Source of the DNA: Hemerocallis citrina
Taxonomy: Eukaryota; Streptophyta; Magnoliopsida; Asparagales; Asphodelaceae
Length of the DNA stretch: 64,000 nt
NCBI GenBank assembly: GCA_017893485.1
Contig: CM030367.1
Coordinates: 141,129,089-141,193,088, forward strand
Reading direction: 5' to 3'
The notes beneath the pieces are model-generated. The model saw only the letters and a list, made by a program, of their open reading frames with translations. It was not told where the DNA came from and searched no databases. This document shows positions 23,470 through 54,914 of the stretch, one piece after another (position 1 is the first letter of the stretch; each line of letters starts with the position of its first letter). The translations under genes were made by a program, and so were the position numbers.

Positions 23470-25049
23470 TGTAATTTTAATGCCCAATGTACCTGTTCAT
23501 GGCTTCATTGTGCTATTCCAATATATGGTTGTAAATGCTTTTCTTTCATTTGAAGCCCGTCTATTTGATAATCGCATCTAAATTTGATTTAAGTATGTTG
23601 GCTATGATGAAATTCACACATTGTATTTAGAGGCATGTGCGTCACCCATCCCCTTCACAAACCTACTAGTTTTGTATAGTTCTGAATATGAAATGAACAC
23701 CCGCAGTGAATATCCATCAAAATGAACATAATTGGGGGTGATTTGTATTGACCCTTATGGTTTATGTTAAGCAAGATGGGTTATTATGTGGACTATTCAT
23801 GCTAAACTGATTTAATGCTTTTCATACTTAACTATAGGTGGTGGAGAGGGTGGACAGTTGATTAGATATAGTTGGCATGGCATAATAATGCAGCCCTATA
23901 CTAAGCTTGATGCTTCATTTGAACAAATGTTCTATACAACTGTGTTATGAACCTACGACTAATTCAATCCTCTAAGAACACATGATTGGTTCAGTGGGAT
24001 GGGATGCATACATACAAAATCAAATATCTTATACGCCTTTACCTTTACCCCGTTTCTGATTTTTATGAGAAGAGAAGCAAAAATTTCCTTTCAGAATAGG
24101 GTAACCAAACGCTTTTCATGTATAAAGTTTTCATCTTATCATGATAGCTAAATAGTTGTTCATAATGGATATTTCAATCTTGTATGATTTCGTCCCTTTA
24201 TTTTCATTCTGATTGTGGGATATGTCACGGGTATCGATGTTTTGTTTTCATGGTGCATTGATGTATTTGCAGGTTGTACTTGGATGTTAATGTAGTGCAG
24301 TTGGATGCATGCAATGTTTTTTTATGCAGTGCACTATGATACTTTAGATGAATGAATGGAGTTTTCTCCTGACATGAACTACCTCTCGTTTAAATATATT
24401 TAAAAGTATGATTTTAACATATATGTCGTTCTAGGCAATGATGAAATATACTATCAATGAAAAGGTTCTGTGTCCACCCCCACCTACCATCGTGTCCCAC
24501 TGACCAATCTGGATATGATGGATATGGTATATTCTGATCCAGATTTTTTTTATATTAACGTAAACAGACAACACTTTATGATGATATATTCCCATTATAC
24601 TGACCCAATGAATGATGTATTCAACTATGGGTGACGGATGGGGTTGGCACATAATTAGTAGTAGTTGGCAAGGTATTTTAAAAAATGCAGCTCTACACTA
24701 ATTATGATGATTTGGTAGAACAATTGTTCTATGATAATGTGTTTTGAGCCTACGACTACTTAGGGAGATGATGAAGATATATTCTGATCCTATATAACCT
24801 TGTTTTGTATTGACATTTTATTTCATACACAGTTATAAATGAAATACATGCTACATTTTGTTACCTTATACTAGCATTAGAAGCCATCATCACTCGATTC
24901 ATGTCAGGCTCATGTGAGAATTTTGTGATTGTTTACTAGTATTTCAAAATATGGATATGATGATGCTTTATTCTGATCCTATATACTTTTTGGAGTAATG
25001 ACAACTTTTATATTGCTCATGATATCTTATATGTTCACTCCTGGATTGT
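23470..25049. other. Non-coding downstream part of element B
   Basis: No gene is visible. Scattered GATGATATATTCTGATCC-like repeats occur near 24500, 24770 and 24960. They appear to be decayed copies of, or a lead-in to, the array that follows. Confidence 0.4.
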
Positions 25050-26780
25050 TTAAGGTATCTTTTTTGCTTTATAAGAGACTAAGGAATGAGTTTCACAATG
25101 TCAAATTCCCATACTGTACACACTGTACTTCGTGTGATGTGTTTTGATGCTGATATTACTAGCTGATGGCGCATGAATGCTTGTGATGGCTTCTTCTAGC
25201 TATATGAAGTAGTAAGGTATTATTTTCACCATACCAAAATTTCCATACTGTAGACAAGAGGTTACAGTGATGGGTTTTGATGCTGCTTATGGTAGGAGAT
25301 GATGGTCTACTGATGAATTGTGGTGGGTTTTTTTTTCCGCTTTATAAGGGGTTAGGCAACTATGAAAATATCCATATTACATACTGTGTACCATACTGTG
25401 ATGGAAACTGATGCTGCTCATGGCAACTGATGCCTTCTCAATGCTTATATATATTCCACAATACTACCTGGTTTATAAGGAAGTAATGTATGGTTTTCAA
25501 TTTGGATAATTTCCATCTTGTACACAATGTCCTGCACCCGATGGGTTTTGATGCTGCTCATGGCTACTGATGGGTTCTACTCAAATGTGAGGAGGTTTTA
25601 TTCTAACTTTGTAAGGAATTAAGGTATGGTTTCAAATTTATAAAATTTAATTCTTGTTACTATGTTATAAAAGTGAATGTGTTCTGTGTCAATGTGATAC
25701 TATTTCATGGTGGGGCAAAGAAATTTTGCTGTGTGCAATTTTCTGTGCCTCTCATGAATGTGGACATGATGGCATCTGATTCAATTTACTGAATTCTTCC
25801 TTGATTAGAATTTCATACTGTATACAATATCTTCCTGTCATTGGATCTGCAGTTGATCATCAATTTTGAGGGTTGTTGATGGATTGTGATGGCTTCAACT
25901 GATGGTTTTAATTTTTGGTTGCATTCCTTTGTGCTGCTGATGCATACTGATGCTTGTTTTATGCTTGTCATGGGTTCTGAAATTGCTCATAACAGCTGAT
26001 GGATACTGAGAAAGTGTTGCCCAGGGCTTCTTCTTGCTTTGTAAGTACTAAGGTGTGAGTTTCAATTTGTAAAATATGGATACAGTGTACAATTACCTTC
26101 CTATGATGAGTTCTGATGCTGCTAATGACATATGATGGATACTGAAGGATTGTAATGGGTTCTTTTTGCTTTGCAAGAGGTTAAGGTGTAATTTTCACAT
26201 TAGAAATTGAATTCTTGTTACTATGTTATAAATTTTGAAGGATTCTCATGCTTGTGATGCAATATTGATGCTTGAGCCATCTCAATTTGTGAAATAAATG
26301 TAACCAAACACAAATTTCTAATGGATATTTTGTACATGTTCCTCTCATGAATGTGGACATGATGGCCTCTGATCCAATTTACCTAAACCATTGAATTCTA
26401 CTTTGATTAAAATTTCATATTGTCTACAATACCTGCCTGTCATGGGATCTGCAGTTGCTCATGGTTTTTTAGGGTAGCTGATGAATTGTGATGGCTTCAA
26501 CTGATGGTTTTAATTTTTGGTTAGATCCCTTTTAACAGCTGATGGATACTGATGCTTGTGTTATGCTTGTCATGGGTTCTGATGGATACTGATCGGTCGC
26601 AATGGCTTCTTCTTGCTTTGTAAGGGGTTAAGGTGTGAGTATACTGTGTCCAATATTTGCATACTGTATCCAATATCCCTCTGTGGTTGGGTTGTGATGC
26701 TCGTGGTTCCTAATTTTTATGATGGATTCTGGAACAATCTGATGATGTATAACGGATTGAGAATGAAGTTTCACTTTCAT
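25050..26780. repeat. Degenerate tandem array, unit about 130-160 bp, in element B
   Basis: Each unit has the order TTTATAAGG or TTTGTAAGG, then AAGGTATG, TTTCAATTT, TCCATACTGTACACAAT, GATGGGTTTTGATGCTGC, TCATGGCTACTGATGG and a T-rich junction. Units begin near 25065, 25205, 25350, 25480, 25605, 26035 and 26165, with further partial copies up to 26700. A larger duplication is also visible: the GAATGTGGACATGATGGC block is at 25760 and again at 26348. No open frame persists through the units. Confidence 0.7.
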
Positions 26781-27431
26781 TTATTAACCGCTAATTTTTT
26801 TCCGCTCAAAATTTGTAGATTACAATTGCTGTATTAGCAGACTCTTACACAATTCAGATAAAACTTTGCATAGTCGAAAGCTTGCCAGTGATAGGGAGAT
26901 ACGAAGAAGAAACAAAAAAAGAAAAATTAAAGCGAAGAAAACTTTGCATAGTCGCACGTTGCTTGTTCGTATACTTGTAGAACTTTGCTCTGTAACTGCA
27001 ATGAAATAAAAAATTTCATAAGAAAACTAATGCAAATTGATTAAACATACACCGCTGATAAGCTCCTTGTCATGAAAACTGCAAAAATAATAATTTTATA
27101 ATTTAATTTTAAACCCAAATGCCTTTTCTAACCGCATTATCCAATAACTATTTTTTATTAAAATTTCAGATTATTTGCTTTATCCAACCACATTTTATAC
27201 AATCCTTTTTTTAAAAAAAAGTTTTTCAAAAATAAATTAATACCAAACAACATTTTACAGTCTAGTTTTAAGAAAACAGTTTTCAGAATTTTATTTTAAC
27301 CAAACAGGTTTTACAATCTCATTTTCAGAAAATAGCTTTCAGAAAACTATCCAAACAGCTTTTACACTCTCATTTTCAGAAAACAGTTTTCAGAAAACTG
27401 TTTTCAGAACAACTATCCAAAGACACTCTAA

Positions 27432-27671
27432 TTTGCAAAAATTAATTTTATTTCGGAGCGACGAAACATCAAGTTGCGTCCGATGATTTAAAAATAATAT
27501 TTTTTTGAGCGACGCAACATGAAGTTGCGTCATGTATAATATGCATAATTCTTATATCCTCTCTCATATATAGCAATCTATTGTAGCGGAATATGCATAT
27601 GCATATTCAGCAGACGACTGTAGCGAGGTTTTTTTTACAAAATATGCATAATGTATATTTAGAAGATGCTC
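27432..27671. repeat. Right end of element A with subterminal palindromes
   Basis: GACGAAACATCAAGTTGCGTC and GACGCAACATGAAGTTGCG lie near 27461 and 27512. TATAATATGCAT, TATATAGCAATCTATTGTAGC and the terminal GATGCTC follow. The sequence from TGTATAATATGCATAA to the end closely resembles the right end of the MITE at 51568-52107. Confidence 0.7.
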
Positions 27672-27863
27672 TTAGTAGTCCATCAGATGAGATCCCAACT
27701 CTCTCTTCCTCATCCTTTATAGATGTCATATCCAACAGCACAAACAAAACTAGTTCGAAAATCAGTACTTTAAAGATACTCCGAAAAAGGAGCGGAATTT
27801 ATCGAACAAAAGTTTCCAAAAAATCCAAAAAAGTCATGAGTGATTCTGCTGTCCGATTCTAAG
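27672..27863 (+). promoter_or_regulatory. Promoter and 5' leader of the response regulator
   Basis: Only 192 bp separate element A from the chosen ATG. TTTATAG near 27716 could act as a TATA box, and CT-rich sequence (CTCTCTTCCTC) near 27701 resembles a plant leader. An upstream frame that opens in element A (27593) ends at 27862, one base before the ATG at 27864. If the transcript starts inside element A, this would be an upstream ORF. Transcription start is not visible. Confidence 0.35.
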
Positions 27864-48378
<20,515 letters not shown>

Positions 48379-48961
48379 TTCATCATGACTCTATCAAAGC
48401 AACTTTCATTACACTCCAGAGTTGGATGCACATATTTGGGGGGAGGCCGTCATTATAAATTGAAATTATGTTGAAATTGTGCATAAAAAGAGTAGATGGA
48501 GAACATAAGCTCCAGCTGAAGAAATCTGCCCAACTCTGCTTCCATTTTAACAAAGTTTTGAGTTTCTTTTAGCTCGAGCTAACCGAAACGCCTATTTTTA
48601 AGGGGTGTCAGGTGTCAATTGTCTTGTGTGGGCGTGGTTTGATAGGTATTAGCTTAACATTTGTCCTCCTGTTTTTCGAGCAAATTTGCCTGTATAGGTT
48701 TTATTTATTTCATGAAGACATGAATTGGTGCCTTTTTTATTATTTTTAAATTTTTGTGACGGCGCATCTTCCCTCTTCATGAAAACTAGAATAAATTCTA
48801 TCCTGTAATTATATCTTCCATTATTCATGTGGTTGTGTTTTGCACTTTATTGCTCTTTCTTCTTTAATTGTATGTGTTGCTAATTACTACTCGAGCACAG
48901 TTCTTGCAATAATGCCAGTGAAAGATTCAACATCAAATGAAGAAAAAAGTGGTGTATTTAA
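48379..48961 (+). other. 3' flank/UTR of the response regulator
   Basis: Non-coding sequence follows the stop codon. AATAAA-containing sequence (AGAATAAATTC near 48790) is a candidate poly(A) signal about 410 bp after the stop. Nothing else is recognised up to the MITE at 48962. Confidence 0.4.
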
Positions 48962-49571
48962 GTGCATCTGTAGTCGTCTGCTATTTACCCATTATTTACC
49001 CATTTTTTGGAAATTTTGAAAAAAAAATTGCTGAAGTCGTTTGCCATTTACCCAAAAAATAGCGATCGCGTGAATAGTGGACGGCCAAATTTGGAAGACA
49101 AAAGATAATCTTTCGTCGGAGACGTCGGACGGTAAATTAAATACCGTCCCTAACATTTTCAGCTGAAACATCGTTGGATGGGATATAATCTTTCGTCCGA
49201 TAAATTAATATAAAAAAATAGTGAAGGACGGTAAACAATGTCCGGTCTCTTCCAATTAAAAAAATCAAAATGAGTGGGACGGTAGATTATCTACTGTCCC
49301 TTCATTTGTTGGTCTCAATTGTTGGTCTCAAATGAATATGTTGCTTGAAAAATAAATATGTTGGTCTCAAATGAGTCATTTTTTTTTTAAAAGTCGTCGG
49401 ACTGCATATAATCTTCCGTCCGTTTTAATTTATCTGTACAAAATGCTTGGACAATAGATAATCTTTCGTCTGACCCAAATTTTAGCTTTCGACGACTGCA
49501 GCGCCAACTCATTTTTTCTATTTCCATTTTCCAAATACCCAAAATTTAGCTCACGACGACTACAGATGCTC
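48962..49571. mobile_element. Pong-type MITE related to element C
   Basis: The TIRs are GTGCATCTGTAGTCGT and the complement of GAGCATCTGTAGTCGT. TAA flanks both sides (48959-48961 and 49572-49574). The interior has palindromes of the form GGACGGTA-n-TACCGTCC or GGACGGTAGATTATC, as in the ends of element C. It is 610 bp, with no gene. Confidence 0.85.
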
Positions 49572-49574
49572 TAA

Positions 49575-50776
49575 CTGGTTACTTTTTCCCTTTTATGATT
49601 TTTTTTTTATTTAAAGAGAAGGTGGAATATTGCCATCCAGTTTCATTAACCAAAAATTAAGAAACAAATCCAAGAATACGGGGACATAGTAGAAACTATG
49701 AGCAGAAATTAAAACATGAAGCAACATGATCCGTACAAATAACTATAGGTTCCTACAACAAACCTTGGAGGGTGGGCTGACAAACCGATGGTCTTCAACA
49801 CTATCGAAGAGATCCAACCGTGCCTCCTCTATAACTACAATGGACCCCATCTTGGGCCCAATCATAATGGTCGGCCAATCATGATTGTTTGTACGTCAAT
49901 TTAGTTTCATGCCCCATCTCCACGGCAGTCGCACACCCACCGAAGCGAATCAGACGGGATTTTGAAAGCCACTGAACCCTGCCTTCTCCTCTACTCCTCC
50001 AACAAACTCGCAAACAACACTCTCACATTCCCAACTAAAACTACAACCAAAGAGAGAACCGTGAGGAGGATACCTTCGCCTCTCACGTTAGTGCTCTCTC
50101 AGGTAATTCCTCACACACAAAGACACACCAAATGAGAGTAGTGAGGAGCAACATCCCTTCACACACACTCTCTCTCCCTCTTACAATAAATCAAACTAAA
50201 CCACAACTGTTGAAGATTCACCTTCTCTCCTCTCGCCACAATTGGTGGTGGAGTTGTAGTTGTCTGGGTCGGTGATTTGGGGGATGGTGCTATTGTGAAG
50301 GCTGTGGTCGTCGATAGCAAACAACATCTTACTCAACATCAATCAAATTCACGGTCAAAGAGAGAGCCGGGAGAAGGAAAACTAGAATACCTCAAACACA
50401 GTCTACTCCCACCTCTCACTTTCAAAATCTCATGGTTCTTCCTAAACCCACCCCCCACCACCCCCGCCCCACTTCGCTACTCGACCCGAAGGCACCAAAA
50501 CTGAAACAAGGATCCATTTTATTAACATCCAAATCTTTCTACTCAATTTCCCTAATTTTAGTGATTTTTGATGATTTTTTAAAATAAAAGTTTTGGTTGT
50601 TTTCTTCGGATTTTATAGGGTTCTTAAATGGCTTAAACGATTGGGTTGAGAAAGTACCAGATTCAACTTTAGGGAAAAAATTGTACGCTTAATTTTGTTA
50701 ATTTATGGGCATTTTGTGTGTGTTAAAAGGGTGCGTTTTACTTATATACACAAATTTTGGATGCTTAAATTTGTAG
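49575..50776. other. No gene recognised; possible leader of a broken gene
   Basis: 49930-50520 is C- and CT-rich with short direct repeats (GAGAGAACCGTGAGGAGGAT and variants), which could be the remains of a plant 5' leader. No convincing open frame leads into the TPR exon that follows. Confidence 0.3.
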
Positions 50777-50905
50777 GAAAATGAGTATTATAAACAGAAG
50801 AACTATCGCGAAGCGTTGGAGTGTTACTCGAGGAGCATTAGGTTGTCTCCCACTCCGGTTGCGTATGCGAATCAAGCAATGACGTATATCAAAGTGAAGA
50901 TGCAA
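50777..50905 (+). pseudogene. Orphan TPR exon, RPAP3-like
   Basis: After a splice acceptor (AAATTTGTAG) there are 43 open codons beginning ENEYYKQKNYREALECYSRS and then IRLSPTPVAYANQAMTYIKV. A GT follows at 50906. This matches the first tetratricopeptide repeat of plant RPAP3/TPR co-chaperone proteins (pattern GNEYFKQKKF ... AVAYANRAMAYLK). The usual first G is E here, and no neighbouring TPR exon is found upstream or downstream. A short exon-like segment at about 51012-51041 (DSLELYLDTK, flanked by CAG and GTAGG) is unassigned. It is probably a broken host gene or captured exon. Confidence 0.65.
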
Positions 50906-51567
50906 GTTTCATGTGTTTTTTCCATGCTAACTTCAATTCTGTGTAATTTATATCTCAGTCAGGGCTAACTCACGCTTACAAATAACTTTAGTTACTCTAA
51001 CTTTATTTCAGGACTCTCTTGAACTTTATCTGGATACAAAGGTAGGATGTTAATATTCATATAGTTTGTATACCTGTAATTCATTCTTTTGGCTATAGAA
51101 ATATAAATCTGATTGCTTGAAGCTAGATATTTGCAATATTTTAGATTTCAGGTGAGATAACTGGAGGTGATGTTACTCTAAAATATGATCCAAACGGACT
51201 AGAATTTACATAGTGTAGGTTTGCAAGTCACCTATAATTTGGATATTGCACGTTTACAAGTCACCTATAATATTCTATTGCTTTGCTTTTGCTTTTAGGC
51301 GAAATGTCTGAAAACGAGGGAGACATTTTACATGTATCATGTCTTTTTGTATTCTCTTTTTATATTTGAACTTAAATGGTTTTTAGGGGATTGTGTGGAT
51401 AACGGTTGTTGGTATTTTTCTTGCAGAAATTTACAAGGTTAACTTATATTCATACGATTCTGAGTGTTTGTCATAGATATTTGAATCTACAAAATCTATT
51501 AGTTTAATTTCTTGAGGAAAGAACTCAAGAGAGGAGTGACTTTATTATTGGAGGGGTTGGTGTCTTA
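50906..51567. other. No gene recognised
   Basis: AT-rich, intron-like sequence lies between the TPR exon and the next MITE. A partial repeat of CACCTATAATTTGGATATTGC-like sequence occurs near 51230-51265. Confidence 0.4.
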
Positions 51568-52107
51568 GAGCATCCACAGTCGTGATTTGCTAAAAAAAAT
51601 AGGTAAATGCATATTATATATATAGTAAATTGCTATAATATAGCAAAAAAAAAAAAAAAAATGGACGGATCTTCGAAATCCGTCCCACGATTTTTAAATA
51701 ACTTTTTTCAAATTTTTTACTAATTAAAACAATTTTTTTAGTTGAAAAAAATAATAATTAATGGCCCCCCCTTCACTGGACGGACCAAGGGTATTTTTTT
51801 GGGTATTTTTAATACGAAATAATTTTTTTAGGAGAGCGAAAAACTTTGAAGATTTGTCTGATAAATAATATATATATATATTTTAAAGGGACAGACTGTG
51901 TAGTTCTGTCTGAGAATTAAAATAATTTTTTTTTAGTGGGACGGATTTTGATCCGTCCTGTATAATATGCATTTTTTCTTATATCCACTCTCATATATAG
52001 CCATCTACTGTTGCGAAATCGTCAAAATATGCATAAATAGCAAACGACTGCAGCATTTCGTTTACTATAAAATGCATATTTTGGATAAATAGCAAACGAG
52101 GATGCTC
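51568..52107. mobile_element. Pong-type MITE related to element A
   Basis: It begins GAGCATCCACAGTCGTG and ends with CAAACGAGGATGCTC. The flanks are TTA and AAA. Palindromes of the form GGACGGATC-n-GATCCGTCC lie near 51662 and 51943. The right 150 bp (TGTATAATATGCAT, CTCATATATAGCCATCTACTG) closely match the right end of element A, so it is a deletion derivative of that family. Confidence 0.8.
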
Positions 52108-52319
52108 AAATGGTTTCAAAATTCTAACTTTAACCGGCGGTGGACCAAACGGCTAAACGTTAGTATAAATTATAAAAGCATCTGTAGTCGTTCGTAGCTA
52201 AATTTTGGGTAAATGGAAAATGGAAATAGAAAATATGAATTGTCGCTGTAGTCGTTCGAAGCCAAATTTTGGCTTTTCGTAGGTTGTTTTAATATTAGAC
52301 GAAAGATTATGTACCGTCG

Positions 52320-52620
52320 CAGCGTTCCGTACACGTTAATTTAGTAAGACGGAGGATTATTTATCGTCCGTTAATTTAGGAGAAATAAAATAATAAAAAA
52401 TTGAATCGGACGGGGGATGTTGTGTCGTCTGTTGGATTTTTTTTGTTTTTGTAAAAAATAGGTCGGACGAGATATTATCTCCCGTCCGAGAAAAGGGGGC
52501 CAAATTTAATGCATTTTGGTTGTGGGACGAGGCATAATGTGTCGTCTACTTCACTATATTTTTAAAAAAATCAAAACAGACGAAATATTATGATTAGTCT
52601 GTGATAAAAGGAGTACAAAT
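52320..52620. repeat. Left subterminal palindrome array of element C
   Basis: GACG ... CGTC palindromes with variable cores lie near 52309, 52350, 52413, 52463, 52526 and 52578, for example GGACGAGATATTATCTCCCG near 52464. They are spaced about 40-65 bp apart. Confidence 0.7.
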
Positions 52621-52866
52621 TGAGCGCGGGAGTTGATTGAAACTTTTGTCACTTCCGATAAAGGTCATAAAAAAAAATTCAAAAGGGATATGAAGATGTT
52701 GGCTGAGATTTTTTATTTGGACATATATACCCTTCCCCCTCATGTGTATTTGTCCTTATAAATTGAAGAGGGGTTTAGTGAAGTTGAATCAGATTTCATA
52801 AAAACTTCTATGCCTCACTTCAATTCCTTCATTCTTCTTCATTGTAGCTCAATTTGAAAAATAAAA

Positions 52867-54355
52867 ATGTCCATTAGACGTTTTATTGGTAGGCTCAAAT
52901 CGAAGGGTGCATCTAGTTCTGATCATGGTAACAGAGTCAAACAACCGGAATCAGTTTCTAAAGAAGTTGATTTAAGCGATCCTGAAATGTGGAAACCGGT
53001 AGTCGACAGCCGCACTCATATATGTAAGAATATTACTAAAAATTCTTTTGGTGGGTACTGTAACTTTAGGTGTACTTGGAATGTTCCAATCAAAACTTAC
53101 AAGATTTGTTCTCATATCCTAGTAGTGAAACAACTAATAGATAATACTGGCTGGCAACGTTTTTTCACAATTGATACAGAAAAATCATCTCATAAGATTG
53201 TCGTGTCTTTGGTTGAGAGATGGTAGGACACTACCTACACATTTCATCTCCCATGCTGTAAGTTGGGTTTTACCCCGTTAGATTGGGCGATGTTAACGGG
53301 AATATCCATTGGGCTCAGAGATCAACCACCATGTAATGACGAGGCATATCCATTCGAAACAGTACAGTTCTGCTTCTTTCCTGAACTTACTTCCGATGAT
53401 TGGAAGTCTCAGTAAATACGATGTTCATTCCTGAAGAAATATTTCAACAGTAGTTTGATTGAGGCAGCAAAAACTGACTTGGTTCTGGCTGCAAGGGTCG
53501 CTAGGGCATTCTTTTTGTTCTTCTTGGGTGAATTCCTTTTCGTAAATGGTGCTTCTGTTATTAGGTGTGGATAGCTTGCAGCCCTCGAAGATCTGAGTAA
53601 ATTTGGCACATTTGATTGGGGTAGTCAAGCTTTCACACTATTATTTATGTCTCTGGATGCTTGTTCCAGGCATAGAGTTAAATCATTCAACGGCCCATGG
53701 CAAGTACTCGAGGTAATTTTATTTTTAAGAGTACTAATTTAAACATTTATATACTCACATATTCCTAGCTAATACATCTTTATATTGTCAGTACTGGGTA
53801 TATGAATACACACACATGTGTGTCCCAATCACTGTAAATATGGGAAATGCACCACCTGCTGAATTTGTAATTAACAATCGTGCATACAACATGGGTTACT
53901 ATTTAGCTGATGGAATATACCCCTCATTGGCGACTATAGTGAAAACTTACTCAGCCCCAGATACACCGAAAAAGAAGAAATTTGCACAGATGCAAGAGGC
54001 TGTACGAAAGGATGTTGAGCGGGCATTCGGGGTATTACAGGCACAATTTGCTATAGTTAGAGGTCCAGCCAGATTTTGGGATCCTCACAGTCTTCCATAT
54101 ATTATGAAAACGTTTATCATATTACACAATATTATTGTGGAAGATGAAAGGGAATATGGGATTGGTGAATATGTATGCGACCAACAAGCTAACTCGGCCT
54201 TCGTCACCCCTAATTGGTCTGGTCTAACTGAGCGTGCAGCTCGAATGACACGTACTGTACAACTGCATGATAGACAAATGTATCATGCACTTCGTCTTGA
54301 TTTAGTTGAACATATTTGGAATGCATATGGAGAGGATGAAGAGGACGAAGATTAA
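52867..54355 (+). pseudogene. PMD gene fused in frame to transposase remnant (element C)
   Basis: Exon 1 (52867-53712) starts MSIRRFIGRLKSKG, as in element A. It is 282 codons in one frame, with three stops (53224, 53413, 53572) and no frameshift. PMD blocks are TFHLPC, KLGFTPLDWAMLTGI, FFLFFLGEFL and WGSQAFTLLFMSLD. Exon 2 (53792-54355) begins YWVYEYTHMCVPI, the expected next PMD block. It then passes without a break into transposase sequence APPAEFVINNRAYNMGYYL, RKDVERAFGVLQAQFAIV (catalytic E present) and YIMKTFIILHNIIVEDE. The first two catalytic aspartates are lost, so it cannot be an active transposase. The in-frame junction is best explained by a chance deletion. Confidence 0.8.
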
Positions 54356-54914
54356 GCAACCGTAATTTCAGATTGGCAGAAATGTGGAATGTGTAATTTG
54401 AGTTGGGAAAATATTTATAAATGTAGCACTGTCGGTGTTTATGTTATGCTTTGTAATGTATGCTTCTAATTTGAGTGGAAGTTTTGTGCAAGTTTTCGAC
54501 TGATACTAGATTAAAAATTGAAAATTCAAAACACATCAAAACACATCAATATCTCAAAAATTGATGTACTTCAAAACACATCAATCAAGACACATGAAAA
54601 CACATCAATATCACAAAAATATAACCCCTCTTTTAACTTCAAACAGCAACAACATGATTAATAATAACCATAATTTCATTAATACCGGGTCACGTACATT
54701 AATAATAACCACATTAAAAATATTACAACATTAACAATAACAATAAGAGATAACTAATACAAATTGATGTACTACTTTAACCCGGATGGTAACCCCTTTT
54801 ATGCATTATTTCATTCTGTCGACATAAGAAATAATAACGTTGACTTTCACTTAAGCTACTCAAATCCATACCCATTATACAATCTTCATCTGCTCTTTCT
54901 AACCGTTCTTGATC
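54356..54914. other. Intergenic part of element C
   Basis: It lies between the convergent transposase remnant and ORF1. Short AAACACATCAAT repeats occur near 54525-54610. No gene. Confidence 0.5.

Larger units (their letters stand above)
19874..27428 (+). mobile_element. Element B: autonomous-type PIF/Harbinger transposon
   Basis: The TIR core TTTGGATAGTTGTT at the left is mirrored by AACAACTATCCAAA at the right. TAA flanks both sides (19871-19873 and 27429-27431), the canonical Harbinger target duplication. It is inserted in element A. It carries a Myb/SANT gene and an ALP1-like transposase in the same direction, then about 4 kb of non-coding sequence that includes a long degenerate tandem array. 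Just inside the right end, CAGAAAAC/GTTTTC-rich subterminal repeats recur. Only one nonsense change is seen in its genes, so it is younger than A or decaying more slowly. Confidence 0.85.
10790..27671. mobile_element. Element A: three-gene PMD-Pong transposon with nested insertions
   Basis: The left end GAGCATCCACAGTCGTC and the right end (GACGACTGTAGCG ... GATGCTC) form TIRs. The flanking trinucleotides are ATA and TTA, near the TTA/TAA target of PIF/Harbinger elements. Subterminal palindromes containing GACGCAAC and GTTGCGTC occur at both ends. In order it carries a plant-mobile-domain gene (+), a Pong-type transposase (+) and a convergent Myb-like ORF1 (-). A 2,872-bp solo LTR and the 7,555-bp element B are inserted between ORF1 and the right end. 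Without them the element is about 6.4 kb. The continuity of A across the insertions is supported by target duplications around both, and by the matching palindromes on each side. The PMD gene and transposase are interrupted by stop codons. Confidence 0.8.

Noticed and set aside
27593..27862. 90-codon frame just before the response-regulator ATG
   Set aside because: It begins in the end of element A and has no family. It is mentioned only as a possible upstream ORF.
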